Shown here piece after piece: positions 8,467 to 18,518 of a stretch of 64,000 nt of DNA. The notes under the pieces are model-generated. The model was given only the letters and a program-made list of their open reading frames with translations, was not told the origin of the DNA and searched no databases. The position numbers and the translations under genes were made by a program. Each line of letters begins with the position of its first letter. Positions within the stretch are counted from its first letter, which is position 1. The stretch comes from Pseudomonas bijieensis (GTDB lineage Bacteria; Pseudomonadota; Gammaproteobacteria; Pseudomonadales; Pseudomonadaceae): assembly GCF_013347965.1 (NCBI RefSeq), contig NZ_CP048810.1, forward strand, positions 4,959,501 through 5,023,500, given 5' to 3'.

Positions 8467-11400
8467 CCGGTGCCCGCATGCTGCGCTTGTGTTCAAAACT
8501 GCCCCTGCTGTTTGCCTTGTTGCTGGCACCCGTGGTTAATGCCGAAGACACCGTGGAACCCAGCGGCTACACGCCGGTGTCCGGTGAAAGCTTCTTCCTG
8601 CTGGCCGACAGCAGCTTTGCCAGCGACGAGCAGGCCATGGTTCGCCTCGAAGCGCCGGGCCGCGACTATCGCCGGTTCCGCATGGAGCCCTATGGCGGCG
8701 CCGATATCCGTGTCTATCGCATCGACAAGCCGTTGGATTTCCTCAAGCGCCAGAAAAACCTGCACCGCGTAGTCAGCGATGGGCAGTTCAAGGGCGAAGG
8801 CCTGTCGAACACCCTGGCGTACCTGTGGGACAACTGGTATCGCAAGTCCCGTCGGGTGATGCAGCGGGCGTTCTCCTACGAGTCCCGCCAGCAAGTGACC
8901 GAAGAAGTGCCGGAGCTGAAGATCGGCGACGCCCTGGTCGCGCCGACGCCGTACGACGCGCCGGCACAATTCGCCTTGATCCCGGGCCTGCCGGTGGTCA
9001 GCCAGTTCCGTTATCCGCTGTGGCAAGCCAAGCCGATCCAGCCGCCTGCGGGCGTCAACCTGGCCGGCTCGTCCAGTGAGTTCGTCAGCGTCGCGCCGGG
9101 CAACGTTTATGTGCCGCTGGGTCAGTTGAAACCGGGCCTGTACCTGGTGGAGGCGCTGATCGGTAAATACCGCGCGACCACCATGGTCTTCGTCTCCAAC
9201 ACTGTGGCGGTCAGCAAGATTGCCGGTGACGAGCTGCTGGTCTGGGCCGCACGCAAGCACGAAGGGCGTTCGGTGCCCAAGGTCAACGTGCTGTGGACCG
9301 ATGGCCTGGGCGTGATGAGCAGCGGTGCCACCGATGAAGACGGTCTGTTGCGCCTCAAACACGTCAGCCCGGAGCGTTCGTTCGTCATCGGCGAGGACGA
9401 GGAGGGCGGGGTATTCGTCTCGGAAAACTTCTACTACGACAGCGAAATCTACGACACCAAGCTCTACGCCTTCACCGACCGGCCGCTGTACCGGCCGGGG
9501 GATTGGGTCTCGCTGAAAATCGTCGGCCGTGAATTCAAGAATGCCCGTGATTCGGTGCAACCGACCGCCGCCGACGTCAATGTCAGCGTGCTGGATGCCA
9601 CCGGCACCGCCCTGCAAACCCTGGCCCTGAAACTCGATTCCAAGGCCGGTACCCAAGGCCGTTTCCAACTGCCGGAAAACGCCGTGGCCGGCGGCTATGA
9701 GTTGCGCTTCAGCTACAAGGACCAGCTCTACAGCAGCGCCTTCCGTGTGGCCGAGTACATCAAGCCGCACTTCGAAATCGCGCTCAACCTGGCCAAGCAG
9801 GATTACCGCACCGGCGAGCCGGTCAAGGGCAACCTGGTGTTGCTGTACCCGGATGGCAAGCCGGTGGTCAACGCCACGGTGAGCCTGAGCCTGCGCGCCC
9901 AGCAACTGTCGATGGTGGATAACGAGCTGCAATACCTGGGGCAATTCCCGGTGGAGCTGACCAGCAGCGAAGTGACCACCGACGACAAGGGCAACGCGTC
10001 CCTCGACCTGCCGGCCGCCGACAAGCCGAGTCGCTACACCCTCACGGTGTTCGCCAGCGATGGCGCGGCGTATCGGGTCAAGACCACCAAGGAAATCCTC
10101 ATCGACCGTGGCGCGGCGAATTTCCGCCTGAGCGCGCCCCAGCGATTCAGCGCCGTCGGCCAGAAGGTCTCGTTCAGCTACGCCAACGAAGGCGGCAACG
10201 AACAAGCCAAGGCCGTGACGCCGGGCAGTTACGCCTGGGTGCGCCTGGAAGATCAGAGCACCGGCGAGGGCAAACTGGCGGCCAAGGACAAGGGTTTCAG
10301 CCTGACCTTCGACCGCCCCGGCACCTACAACCTGACGCTCAAGGATGACCACGGCCGGGTCATTGGCGCCGCCGCCCATGCGGTGACCGGCGAAGGCATC
10401 AAGGCCGTACCGGGCACCGTCGAGATCGTCCTCGATAAAACCGAATACAAGACAGGTGACGAAGCGCTGGCGCTGATCACCTTCCCGGAACCGGTCAGCG
10501 ATGCGCTGCTGTCGCTGGAACGGGACAAGGTCGAAGCCACGGCGCTGCTATCCAAGGGCGGCGACTGGCTGAAGATGGAAAAACTCAGCGACACCCAGTA
10601 CCGCGCGCGCATTGCCGTGAAGGATAACTTCGCGCCCAACCTGACCTTCTCGGTGCTGTACACCAAGGGCGGCCAGTACAGCTTCCAGAATGCCGGCATC
10701 AAGGTGGTGACGCCGCAGATCGACGTTGCTGTCGTTACGGACAAAGCCACCTATCGCCCTGGCGACACGGTGACCGTGGACCTGAGCACCCAGTTCGCCG
10801 GCAAGGCGATCCCGGCGCACCTGACGGTCAGCGTGGTGGACGAAATGGTCTACGCCCTGCAACCGGAAGTGGCGCCGACCATTGACCAGTTCTTCTATCA
10901 CCCGCGCCGCAACAACGTGCGCACCAGTGCCAGCCTGTCGTTCATCAGTTACGACGTAGCACTGCCGGGCAGCCCCGGCGCGCCGGGCAAGGCCAACCGC
11001 AGCGAGCGTGGGGTCAAGGTGCTGGAGCGGCCGCGGCGTGAAGACGTCGACACCGCTGCATGGCAACCGGAACTGGTCACCGATACCAACGGCAAGGCGC
11101 GCTTCACCTTCAAGATGCCGGACTCCCTGACCCGCTGGCGCATCACTGCCAAGGCCATCGCCGACGATGGCCAAGTGGGCCAGAAGAAGCAGTTCATCGC
11201 TTCGGAAAAACCGCTGTACCTGAAATGGAGCGGCCCGACGCGCTTCCGCACGGGCGACAAGCCGCAACTGGGCCTGTTCGTGTTCAGCCAGTCGGAAAAA
11301 CCACTGAAGGCCGAGCTGTTGATCCGTTACGCCGGCGCTGAACAGCGCGTGGTCGCGGACCTGAAAAACGGCATCAACTATGTGGCGCTGCCGGCCCTGG

Positions 11401-13031
11401 AACTGAGCAGTGGCGACTTGAACGTGCAGTTGCAATTGAATGGCGAAACCCAGGACGCCCTGGCGATGCGCTTGAACGCCAGCGGCAATGGCTGGCAAGT
11501 CACCCAGAACCAGCGCTTCGACGTGGCCAGCGGCGACACCCCGCTGACCCTGCCGGCCGACGCCAGCGATATTCGCCTGCGCCTGGATGACAGCCCGCAA
11601 GCGTTGTTCCGTTCGGCCCTGGATGACCTGCTGAGTTACCCCTACGGCGGCGTCGAGCAGACCGCCAGTCGCCTGCTGCCGTTGAGCATCGCCTACCCGA
11701 CCCTGGCGTCGAACCCGCAAATCCGCGACCGCCTGCGGTTGATCATGCAAAACAGCCGCTTGCGCCTGGTGCAGATGGCCGGCCCGTCGGCGAGCTTCAC
11801 CTGGTGGGGCCAGGACGGTGAGCCGGATGCATTCCTCACCGCCTATGCCTATTACGCCGACTGGCACGCCAGCAAGGCCCTGGACCTGAGCCTGCCACCG
11901 GAACACTGGCAGCGGGTGCTGGAGGTCTACGCCAAGCAGGCCGGTGATACGCCGCTGCTGCAACGGGCGCTGATCCTGTCGTTCGCCAAGCAGATGCAAC
12001 TGCCGGTGAACACCTTGCTCAGCGGCCTGATGGATGATTTGGCGAAGGCCAGTGAAGACAGCACCGAGAGCGTTTTGGACAGCGGCGAAGACAGCCTGGT
12101 CATGAATGCGCCGGACTCTGCCCTGGGCTTGGCCAGCGCTCGCGTGCTGACCGCGTCCCTGGCGAAACAGGCGAAGGTGCCGCTGCCGGCGGCTTTCAGT
12201 CGTCAAGCGGAGGCCGCGCAACAGCAACTCGAACTGAGCTCGCAGCCGTTCGTCGAGGCCCTGGTGTTATCGTTGCAGAGCTTCGATCAAGCCCGCGCCA
12301 CTGCATTGCTGGAACGCGTGTTGCCGCAGCAGTCCACCCTGGAACGGGCCTTGGCCCTGACCTGGTTGCAGCGCAGCATCGAACAGGCCGCGCCGGCTGT
12401 GGCGCTGGCGCCGGGTGAAGGCTGGGTCGCCAAGCAGGGTGCGACCGGTGAAACCTACTGGCAGTGGCAGGGCGCGCAGCTTCCGACCCAGCTGACTCTC
12501 AGCGGTGCCCAGGAGCGTCCATTGCAAGCGGCCCTGAGCTTCCAGAGCCAGCAACCGTCGCTGGCGCCGATGGCCGTGTCCATCACTCGTCGCCTGTCGC
12601 GTCTGGTGCCGGGCGACGAGGCCTTCACCTTCAAGCTCGAGGCCGTGGGTAACAAGCCGTTGTCCAGTGACAGCCTCTACCTGGATGAGGTGATCATCAA
12701 CAGCAAGGCGTCGACGCCGCTGCGCTACGGCATGCTCGAAGTGCCGCTGCCGCCGGGCGCCGATGTGGAACGCACCACCTGGGGCATCCAACTGCAGGGC
12801 AAAGCCGACAGCGAACCGACTTCCCTGGAAAAAGCCCGCTTCGAGCCAGGCCAGATGGCCTACGCAGTGCCGGTGGACGCCCTCAGCGGCGAGCTGCGCC
12901 TGCGGCACTTGGTGCGCTTCTCCCAGAAGGGCCAGTTCACCTTGCCTCCCGTACGTTTCACCCAGGTCTACGCACCGCAGCATCAGGCGCGGGAACAGAA
13001 ACCGGCGCTCGGTCAGGTGACGGTCAACTGA
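8463..13031 (+). CDS. magD: MagD: bacterial alpha-2-macroglobulin lacking the thioester
   Basis: 1,522-residue periplasmic protein with a signal peptide ([15 protein letters not shown]). Macroglobulin (MG) beta-domains fill the N-terminal part, with [15 protein letters not shown] near residue 340 and the A2M-family segment [27 protein letters not shown] near residue 870. Then comes the thioester region. Where protease-trapping relatives have a CxEQ thioester, this protein reads YPYGGVEQT (~residue 1060), so the Cys is absent. This matches the YfaS/MagD type rather than the PbpC-linked type. It may trap proteases sterically. The start ATG 8463 overlaps the magC stop (ATGA); a second ATG at 8478 is possible. 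Confidence 0.93.
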   Translation: MTGARMLRLCSKLPLLFALLLAPVVNAEDTVEPSGYTPVSGESFFLLADSSFASDEQAMVRLEAPGRDYRRFRMEPYGGADIRVYRIDKPLDFLKRQKNLHRVVSDGQFKGEGLSNTLAYLWDNWYRKSRRVMQRAFSYESRQQVTEEVPELKIGDALVAPTPYDAPAQFALIPGLPVVSQFRYPLWQAKPIQPPAGVNLAGSSSEFVSVAPGNVYVPLGQLKPGLYLVEALIGKYRATTMVFVSNTVAVSKIAGDELLVWAARKHEGRSVPKVNVLWTDGLGVMSSGATDEDGLLRLKHVSPERSFVIGEDEEGGVFVSENFYYDSEIYDTKLYAFTDRPLYRPGDWVSLKIVGREFKNARDSVQPTAADVNVSVLDATGTALQTLALKLDSKAGTQGRFQLPENAVAGGYELRFSYKDQLYSSAFRVAEYIKPHFEIALNLAKQDYRTGEPVKGNLVLLYPDGKPVVNATVSLSLRAQQLSMVDNELQYLGQFPVELTSSEVTTDDKGNASLDLPAADKPSRYTLTVFASDGAAYRVKTTKEILIDRGAANFRLSAPQRFSAVGQKVSFSYANEGGNEQAKAVTPGSYAWVRLEDQSTGEGKLAAKDKGFSLTFDRPGTYNLTLKDDHGRVIGAAAHAVTGEGIKAVPGTVEIVLDKTEYKTGDEALALITFPEPVSDALLSLERDKVEATALLSKGGDWLKMEKLSDTQYRARIAVKDNFAPNLTFSVLYTKGGQYSFQNAGIKVVTPQIDVAVVTDKATYRPGDTVTVDLSTQFAGKAIPAHLTVSVVDEMVYALQPEVAPTIDQFFYHPRRNNVRTSASLSFISYDVALPGSPGAPGKANRSERGVKVLERPRREDVDTAAWQPELVTDTNGKARFTFKMPDSLTRWRITAKAIADDGQVGQKKQFIASEKPLYLKWSGPTRFRTGDKPQLGLFVFSQSEKPLKAELLIRYAGAEQRVVADLKNGINYVALPALELSSGDLNVQLQLNGETQDALAMRLNASGNGWQVTQNQRFDVASGDTPLTLPADASDIRLRLDDSPQALFRSALDDLLSYPYGGVEQTASRLLPLSIAYPTLASNPQIRDRLRLIMQNSRLRLVQMAGPSASFTWWGQDGEPDAFLTAYAYYADWHASKALDLSLPPEHWQRVLEVYAKQAGDTPLLQRALILSFAKQMQLPVNTLLSGLMDDLAKASEDSTESVLDSGEDSLVMNAPDSALGLASARVLTASLAKQAKVPLPAAFSRQAEAAQQQLELSSQPFVEALVLSLQSFDQARATALLERVLPQQSTLERALALTWLQRSIEQAAPAVALAPGEGWVAKQGATGETYWQWQGAQLPTQLTLSGAQERPLQAALSFQSQQPSLAPMAVSITRRLSRLVPGDEAFTFKLEAVGNKPLSSDSLYLDEVIINSKASTPLRYGMLEVPLPPGADVERTTWGIQLQGKADSEPTSLEKARFEPGQMAYAVPVDALSGELRLRHLVRFSQKGQFTLPPVRFTQVYAPQHQAREQKPALGQVTVN

Positions 13032-13032
13032 C

Positions 13033-14652
13033 ATGCGCAGGCGGTGGTTTGGCTGGCTGTTGTGCTTGATCCCTGCGCTGGCAACGGCGCAGGACGAGCC
13101 GTTGCGCCTGGCCTTCGATGGTCAGTTGCTGCGAGTGAGCCAGACCCAGGTGCTGGACCGCCAGCCGTTGCCCGATTCCTTGCAGGCGCCGCTGGGCAGC
13201 CTGTGGAAACTGTTCGTCTACGCCTGGCTGGTGGACACCGACGCCCGCGAGCCGGTTTACGAGTGTCGCGGTGAATCGAAGGAAGAGGTCTATTGCTGCA
13301 ATGCCGGGCAGAGCATCGCTCGCGACCAGGCGCTGGTGAAATCCTGCGGCTTGTATTTCGAGCCGCAGCGGCTCGGGCTTTCGGCCTCGAACTGGCGCGA
13401 TTACTGGCAGGCCCGTCAGGCGCCAGCGTGGCTGTTGAATTTGCCTGCGTTGCAACCGCAGACGCAGGTGCCGGTCGCGGAACTGCTCAAGGCCTTGGCT
13501 ACCTTGCCGGCCCAGGACCAGGCGCGCCGGGTGCTGCTGGACGTGGTGCTCAGCGCGGCGGACGGGCGGCTGGTGGGTGAGTTGGGTAGTCGCCTACGGG
13601 TCAAGACCTGGAGCTGGCTGGGTGACCAGGGACCTTCCTCTCGACAGGGCGGTTTCGCCGGTTGGCTGGCCGATGGCACCCCGGTGTGGGCTGGCGGACG
13701 CGGTACCAGCCAGCAGGTATTGAAGGTGTACGGCGACGGGTTGGCGGCGGCATTGCCCTCGCGCTGGCCGGCGGAAACCGGGCGTTGCGTGGAGGTGGGG
13801 CTGTTTGCCCGTTATCCCTGGCAACGGGTGATGGCCGGCGACCGCCCGGCTACACCGGGCCAACTGCGCGGCGATTATCGCGTCGAGTTCAGCAACGGCA
13901 ACCAGTTGGATATCCACAGCGACGGCGAGTTGTTCCTGATGCCCGGCAAGTTGGTGGCGCGGTTGGACCGGGAAGAGTACGTCGCCCGGGTTCTGCAGCG
14001 CGAAGCCAAGGCCGAACCCGCCGAAGCGGCCAAGGCCTTGGCCGTGGCGATCCGCACCTACCTGCTGCAAAACGCCCAACGCAACGGCGACTGCCTGAGC
14101 ATCGACGACAGCAGCCATCGCCAGCGCGTCGCCCCGCGCCCGGCGGCGCCTGAAACCCGCGCCATTGCCGCCTGGACCAGCGACCTGGTGCTGGCCGGCA
14201 CCGATGTCACCTACCACTCCGATCAGCCCGGCCCGGACAAACTGTCCTGGGCTCAAGCCGTGGAGCAAGCCAATGCCGGCCAACGCTACGACGCCATTCT
14301 GCTGCACGCCTACCCGCGTGCCAGCCTCAGCCGCTGGGACAATCCGGTGGCGTCCTGCGAAGCACTGCCGGCCGCCCAGGACTGGCTGCTGAAACAGCGG
14401 CGCGGCTGGCGTGAGCGGCTGGAAAGTGAAGTGGGCTACAACGAAATCAGCGCTTTCGCCGTCTGCCGCGTCGCCTTCGGCCGGCCTTACGTCGACCGCG
14501 AACGCCAGCGCATCTACGTGCGCGGCGTGCTGTCGCTGCAAGACCGCCTCGACCTGACTCATGAATATCTGCACCTGGCCTTCGAAGCTCATCCCAATGG
14601 CCAGGACGAAAACTATATCGAAGGGCTCGCCCGTCACCTCTTGCTGGAATAG
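13033..14652 (+). CDS. magE: MagE: DUF2300 (YfaQ-like) protein with SpoIID-like segment
   Basis: 539 residues, signal peptide WFGWLLCLIPALATA. The N-terminal half has several Cys (VYECRGESKEEVYCCNAGQ) in a beta-lactamase/penicillin-binding-like context. Around residues 325-400, YVARVLQREAKAEPAEAAK, ALAVAIRTYLL, the Cys-Asp pair of NGDCLSIDDSSHRQRV and LAGTDVTYHS follow the pattern of SpoIID/LytB amidase-enhancer and lytic transglycosylase domains. The C-terminus has LTHEYLHLAFEAHP...YIEGLARHLL, which resembles a metal-binding HExxH-like helix (HEYLH). Role unknown; a peptidoglycan-directed enzyme is my inference. It follows magD by 1 base. Confidence 0.85.
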   Translation: MRRRWFGWLLCLIPALATAQDEPLRLAFDGQLLRVSQTQVLDRQPLPDSLQAPLGSLWKLFVYAWLVDTDAREPVYECRGESKEEVYCCNAGQSIARDQALVKSCGLYFEPQRLGLSASNWRDYWQARQAPAWLLNLPALQPQTQVPVAELLKALATLPAQDQARRVLLDVVLSAADGRLVGELGSRLRVKTWSWLGDQGPSSRQGGFAGWLADGTPVWAGGRGTSQQVLKVYGDGLAAALPSRWPAETGRCVEVGLFARYPWQRVMAGDRPATPGQLRGDYRVEFSNGNQLDIHSDGELFLMPGKLVARLDREEYVARVLQREAKAEPAEAAKALAVAIRTYLLQNAQRNGDCLSIDDSSHRQRVAPRPAAPETRAIAAWTSDLVLAGTDVTYHSDQPGPDKLSWAQAVEQANAGQRYDAILLHAYPRASLSRWDNPVASCEALPAAQDWLLKQRRGWRERLESEVGYNEISAFAVCRVAFGRPYVDRERQRIYVRGVLSLQDRLDLTHEYLHLAFEAHPNGQDENYIEGLARHLLLE

Positions 14653-14655
14653 ACC

Positions 14656-15489
14656 ATGACACTCCGTTATCCACAGGTCTTGCTGTTGCTCTGCGCCCTG
14701 ACCGCGTTGCCACCGGCCATGGCCGCCGACTCCATCAGGCTCGACACCCCGGTCGGCGGCTGGCGCAGCGGTGCGCCGGGTGGCGAAGGCGAAAACTACA
14801 GCCAGACCGTCAACTACCCGGCCTCGTCAGTCAATACGCCCCCAGGCCAGGCCGACACCGCCCGCATCAGCGGCCAGATCAAAAGCGCGCCCAAGGATGG
14901 CAACGCGCCGGGCCAACTCATCGTCAACGGTGTGAGCCTGCCGCTGAAGCTGGATGACGAGGGACGCTTCGACCGGCCGTTCTCGTTCCCCAACGGCAGC
15001 AACAGCGTCGAAGTGCGCAGCGCCGACGGCCAGCAGCGCCACCGCACACAGTTCCTTAACACCAGCGGCGGCGCCACTCCGGCCAAGCTACGGGTGTTAC
15101 TGAACTGGGACAGCGACGGCACCGACCTGGACCTGCACCTCGTCACCCCGGACGGCGCCCACATCTGGTACGGCGACCGCGTCGCCCCCAACGGCGCGGC
15201 CCTCGATGTCGACGTCACCACCGGCTACGGCCCGGAGATCTTCTCCATGCCCGCGCCGATCAAAGGCCAATACCTGGTGTACGTGAACTACTACGGCGGC
15301 GGTTATCGCAGTGAAGAAGACAGCGAGGAAGGCGAGGGCGGTGGTGAACAAGCGCAACAGGCCCTGACCACGGCACAAGTCACCGTGATCACCGAAGAAG
15401 GCACGCCAAACGAGAAAATGGAAACCTTCGTGGTGCCGATGCGGGCGGTGGGGGAACTGACGTTGGTCAAAAGCTTCAGCTATCCGTAA
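14656..15489 (+). CDS. magF: MagF: DUF2135 (YfaP-like) secreted protein
   Basis: 277 residues with signal peptide [16 protein letters not shown]. It is the second DUF2135 member of the operon: DTPVGGWRSGAPGG, then LLNWDSDGTDLDLHLVTPDG, PIKGQYLVYVNYYGGGY, and the C-terminal FVVPMRAVGELTLVKSFSYP. It parallels magA segment by segment but carries an extra acidic insert (SEEDSEEGEGGGEQAQQ) near residue 220. It starts 3 bases after magE. Paralogues at both ends of the operon suggest two related subunits of one complex. Confidence 0.88.
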   Translation: MTLRYPQVLLLLCALTALPPAMAADSIRLDTPVGGWRSGAPGGEGENYSQTVNYPASSVNTPPGQADTARISGQIKSAPKDGNAPGQLIVNGVSLPLKLDDEGRFDRPFSFPNGSNSVEVRSADGQQRHRTQFLNTSGGATPAKLRVLLNWDSDGTDLDLHLVTPDGAHIWYGDRVAPNGAALDVDVTTGYGPEIFSMPAPIKGQYLVYVNYYGGGYRSEEDSEEGEGGGEQAQQALTTAQVTVITEEGTPNEKMETFVVPMRAVGELTLVKSFSYP

Positions 15490-15534
15490 GGCATCGTCGC
15501 AGCCACAACTGAATTTACAGCCTGTGGAGATCCC

Positions 15535-15628
15535 CTGTGGGAGCCGAGCTTGCTCGCGATGACGGTCTAGCATCCAACATCAATGCAAGCTGACCCACCG
15601 CCATCGCGAGCAAGCTCAGCTCCCACAG
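15535..15628. repeat. REP doublet with extra bases (GGGAGCCGAGC)
   Basis: Inverted pair CTGTGGGAGCCGAGCTTGCT / AGCAAGCTCAGCTCCCACAG, about 45 bases apart, downstream of magF. Both arms carry an insertion relative to the usual element (GAGCCGAGC / GCTCAGCTC). Confidence 0.8.
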
Positions 15629-15670
15629 AGGATCTATGGTGGATGCCTGATCTGTGAACGCTCGAAAACC

Positions 15671-15700
15671 CTGTGGGAGCGAGCAGGCTCGCTCCCACAG
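15671..15700. repeat. Fused (spacer-less) REP palindrome
   Basis: CTGTGGGAGCGAGC runs directly into GCTCGCTCCCACAG with only AG between the arms. It is one 30-bp near-perfect palindrome instead of two separate elements. It lies 45 nt downstream of the preceding REP and could serve as a terminator-like hairpin after the mag operon. Confidence 0.8.
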
Positions 15701-15725
15701 GGGTCGTCAATTGCTCCGAAGAAAT

Positions 15726-15783
15726 CTCACGCGTGAGCTATTGTGAGGTTTGGAAACTACCTGTAGTGTTTCTCACGCGTGAG
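15726..15783 (+). promoter_or_regulatory. Twin 12-bp palindromes upstream of yjfI
   Basis: The perfect palindrome CTCACGCGTGAG occurs at 15726-15737 and again at 15772-15783, 46 bp apart (about 4.4 helical turns), ending 24 bases before the yjfI start. A partial half-site (TTGTGAGG) lies between. The repetition and position suggest operators for a dimeric regulator of the yjf operon; the regulator is not identifiable here. Confidence 0.6.
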
Positions 15784-15806
15784 TTTTTCACAGTGGGGTC
15801 AGTACC

Positions 15807-16496
15807 ATGCAAACCAGCTCTCCATCGGATCCGCCAGGCGGGCCTGATGACGATTCAATGAGCAGCACGGGAGAGCGCTCCAAGCCCGCCGCGAAAAAAC
15901 CATCGAGCTTTTACATGAAGCAGATGCGCGCGGGCCTGAGTGCCGCCGGGTATGTGAAACACGAGACTTGGGTGCTTCCCGAAAACCGAAGCCTGCTCAA
16001 GCAAATGGAGAAACAGCTACGCCAACCGATTCTGGCTGGCTCATTCATGTCGGAGAATTACATGAGCGCAGGTAATAACTGGAACATCGATCGCCTCTAC
16101 AGCGCCCTCCAGGCCCTGGATGAAGTGGTCGCGAACGACATCACTCTTTCCCTCGTCCAAGGCTCCGAGTCCAGCATCAAGCTGGAAATGAATGACTTCG
16201 GTGGCTTGCCGATCTACATCGCCGTGGTGGGTGATCAGATCATCGTCGATACCGTCCTGGTGGACGTTGAGTCGATCAGCGACGTCGCGGCCTTCAACGA
16301 CGCCGTGCTGCGCAGCCGGGAAATGTTCCCGCTGTCGTCCATCGGCATCGAGACCATGCCCAACGGCCAGGTGGTCTACAACATGTTCGGCGCGTTGAGC
16401 TCCGATTCCAGCCTGACCAACGTCGTGACCGAGGTCAAAACCCTCGTCGACAACGTCCAGCGCGCCAGCGAAGCCTTCGAACGCTTCTTCATTTAA
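15807..16496 (+). CDS. yjfI: YjfI: DUF2170 protein
   Basis: 229 residues, first gene of a yjfI-J-channel-K-L-M-C operon. The N-terminus is disordered and Ser/Pro-rich. A core follows with YMKQMRAGLSAAGYVKHETWVLPENRSLLKQMEKQLR. The DUF2170 part has VLVDVESISDVAAFNDAVLRSREMFPLSSIGIE. It is soluble, with no signal peptide or membrane helix. In other bacteria DUF2170 proteins are encoded next to a PspA-like protein, as here. An internal Met (MSSTGERS) is an alternative start. Function unknown. Confidence 0.85.
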   Translation: MQTSSPSDPPGGPDDDSMSSTGERSKPAAKKPSSFYMKQMRAGLSAAGYVKHETWVLPENRSLLKQMEKQLRQPILAGSFMSENYMSAGNNWNIDRLYSALQALDEVVANDITLSLVQGSESSIKLEMNDFGGLPIYIAVVGDQIIVDTVLVDVESISDVAAFNDAVLRSREMFPLSSIGIETMPNGQVVYNMFGALSSDSSLTNVVTEVKTLVDNVQRASEAFERFFI

Positions 16497-16518
16497 TTCG
16501 CCGAATAGGAACCATCCA

Positions 16519-17217
16519 ATGACTCAGTCCATCTGGAGCAAGTTGTTCACCGCACTGCGTGGCGGCGCCAACGAAGTCGGCGAATCGATCGTCGACCAAC
16601 AGGCCCTGCGCATCCTCGACCAGGAAATTCGCGACGCCGACAGCGCGCTGGCCAATGCCAAGCGTGAGCTGGTCACCATCATGGCCAAGCACAAGCTGGC
16701 GACTGATCGCGTGGGTGAATACAACGCCAAGATCAAGGACCTGGAAGCCAAGGCCCTGGCCGCGATCCAGGCCAACCGCGAGGACCTGGCGCTGGAAGTG
16801 GCTGAAGCCATTTCGACCCTGACCAACGAACTGGACGCCGAGCAAAAGCACGCGACCGAATTCGGCGGTTACGCGGACAACATGCGTAAAGACATCACCA
16901 AGGCCGAAAGCCGCATCAAGAGCCTGCGTCAGCAAGTGGACATGGCCAAGGCGCGCGAAAGCGTGCAGAAGGCCCAGGTCAGTGCTTCGATCGCCAGTGG
17001 TGGCGCCAATGGCAAGCTGGAAACCGCCGTCGGTACGCTCAACCGTCTGCAAGCCAAGCAACAGCAACGCGCCGCTGAGCTGCAAGCCCAGGACGAACTG
17101 GCCGAGGCTTCGACCGGCTCCGACCTGGAGCGCAAGCTGCGCGATGCCGGCATCACGCCGAACGAAGGCAGCGCCAATGCGATCCTGGAACGCTTGAAGA
17201 AAAAATCGGCTGAGTAA
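16519..17217 (+). CDS. yjfJ: YjfJ: PspA/IM30 family membrane-associated protein
   Basis: 232 residues, mostly long amphipathic coiled coil rich in Lys, Glu and Ala (IVDQQALRILDQEIRDADSALANAKREL), the build of PspA/Vipp1 proteins. These polymerise on the cytoplasmic face of the inner membrane and protect or remodel it. Here the protein is paired with DUF2170 (22 bases upstream), and a K+ channel and DUF350 membrane protein follow. The operon therefore looks dedicated to membrane stress or modification and is distinct from the classical psp regulon. Confidence 0.88.
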   Translation: MTQSIWSKLFTALRGGANEVGESIVDQQALRILDQEIRDADSALANAKRELVTIMAKHKLATDRVGEYNAKIKDLEAKALAAIQANREDLALEVAEAISTLTNELDAEQKHATEFGGYADNMRKDITKAESRIKSLRQQVDMAKARESVQKAQVSASIASGGANGKLETAVGTLNRLQAKQQQRAAELQAQDELAEASTGSDLERKLRDAGITPNEGSANAILERLKKKSAE

Positions 17218-17237
17218 TCGCTGAGCGCACCGAACCC

Positions 17238-17329
17238 GTGGCGAGGGAGCTTGCTCCCGCTGAGACGCGAAGCGGCTCCAGAAATGGGGCCTGCTGCGCA
17301 GTCCAGCGGGAGCAAGCTCCCTCGCCACA
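17238..17329. repeat. REP doublet (GGCGAGGGAGC type)
   Basis: GTGGCGAGGGAGCTTGCTCC and its inverse face each other within the operon, between yjfJ and the channel gene. A REP here may set the ratio of upstream to downstream transcript. Confidence 0.82.
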
Positions 17330-17483
17330 ATAGTGTCCGGCACGCCATGGATTTAATTGTGGTTCAGGTACTTTTATCCAAGCGCCGCAACAGGTTTAAT
17401 GCTGTCCGGCCACTACGCTCGAGCCCTCAGACGCCAGAGCGATGAGCCCGCCAGGAACCAAGCCCCACGGAGTCAGGGACGAA

Positions 17484-18518
17484 ATGTCGATTTTCCTTTT
17501 GTTGCGCTCGTACGCTTCGTCCTTCTTCCATCGGTTCGGCTGGGCGGGACTGGCCATTGCGTTGGGCGTGCACCTGTCTACGGCCTGGATCGGGCTGGTG
17601 CTGATAGGCGAGCAACACCTGATCGCCGCCGCCACGTTTACCTACTTCTATCTCACCACCACGCTCACCGTCGGCTATGGCGATCTCGCGCCACAGACAG
17701 CAGCGGGACGGGTGTTCGTGGCTACCTGGGTCATGCTCGGGGGTATCGCGCTGCTGACGGCAGCCATCGGCAAAACCACCAGCAGCGTCATCGATGTATG
17801 GAGAAAAGGCATGAAGGGAAAGGGCGATTTCACCGGCAAGGTCGGCCACACGGTTCTCATCGGTTGGGAGGGCGCCTCCAGCGAGCGGGTCATTGAATTG
17901 CTGCTGCAGGACGAAACCTCCAATGACAACCTGATCGTCATCTGCGATTGCGATCTCGAAGAAAACCCCATGCCCGGCAAGACCTCGTTCATCAAGGGCG
18001 ACAGCTTGTCCTCCGTCGCACTGCTACAGCGTGCCGGCGTGCCTGGCGCCGAACGCGTGCTGGTGCGAACCCATTCCGACGACCTGACCTTGGCCACCGT
18101 ACTGGCGGTCAATCAATTGGGCCCCGTCGGGCATGTGGTCGCCCACTTCAATGACAGCGAAATCGCCGCCCTCGCCAGCGCCTACGCGCCGAGCCTGGAA
18201 TGCACCTCCAGCATGGCCATCGAAATGTTGGTGCGTGCCTCCCAGGATCCGGGCTCGTCAGTGGTCATCAATGAATTGCTCTGCGTAGGTCAAGGCGCTA
18301 CCCAGTACCTGATGAAGCTGCCCGAGGCGTTCGAGGCGACGTTCGGCGAGCTCTATAACCGGATGAAAGAGCAGCACAACGCTACGCTTATCGGCTACCG
18401 CGCCAAGGGCGCCCGACACCCGTCGATCAACCCGCCCGGCGCTACGCGTGTCGTGGGCGGAGAACTCTTCTACATCGCCTCCACGCGTCTGAAGGAAATT
18501 TCCCATGGGGTGGTTTAA
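17484..18518 (+). CDS. Two-TM potassium channel with RCK/TrkA-N domain
   Basis: 344 residues from ATG 17484, preceded by AGGGA; an in-frame ATG at 17442 has a poorer site. One membrane helix precedes the pore loop, the selectivity filter is TVGYGD at residues 62-67, and a second helix follows (WVMLGGIALLTAAIGKT). The cytosolic part begins GHTVLIGWEG and resembles a TrkA-N/RCK ligand-binding domain (LIVICDCDLEENP, RAGVPGAERVLVRTHSDD) with a C-terminal TrkA-C-like end. It would conduct K+ across the inner membrane under ligand control. It overlaps yjfK by 14 bases, placing it inside the yjf operon. Confidence 0.92.
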   Translation: MSIFLLLRSYASSFFHRFGWAGLAIALGVHLSTAWIGLVLIGEQHLIAAATFTYFYLTTTLTVGYGDLAPQTAAGRVFVATWVMLGGIALLTAAIGKTTSSVIDVWRKGMKGKGDFTGKVGHTVLIGWEGASSERVIELLLQDETSNDNLIVICDCDLEENPMPGKTSFIKGDSLSSVALLQRAGVPGAERVLVRTHSDDLTLATVLAVNQLGPVGHVVAHFNDSEIAALASAYAPSLECTSSMAIEMLVRASQDPGSSVVINELLCVGQGATQYLMKLPEAFEATFGELYNRMKEQHNATLIGYRAKGARHPSINPPGATRVVGGELFYIASTRLKEISHGVV

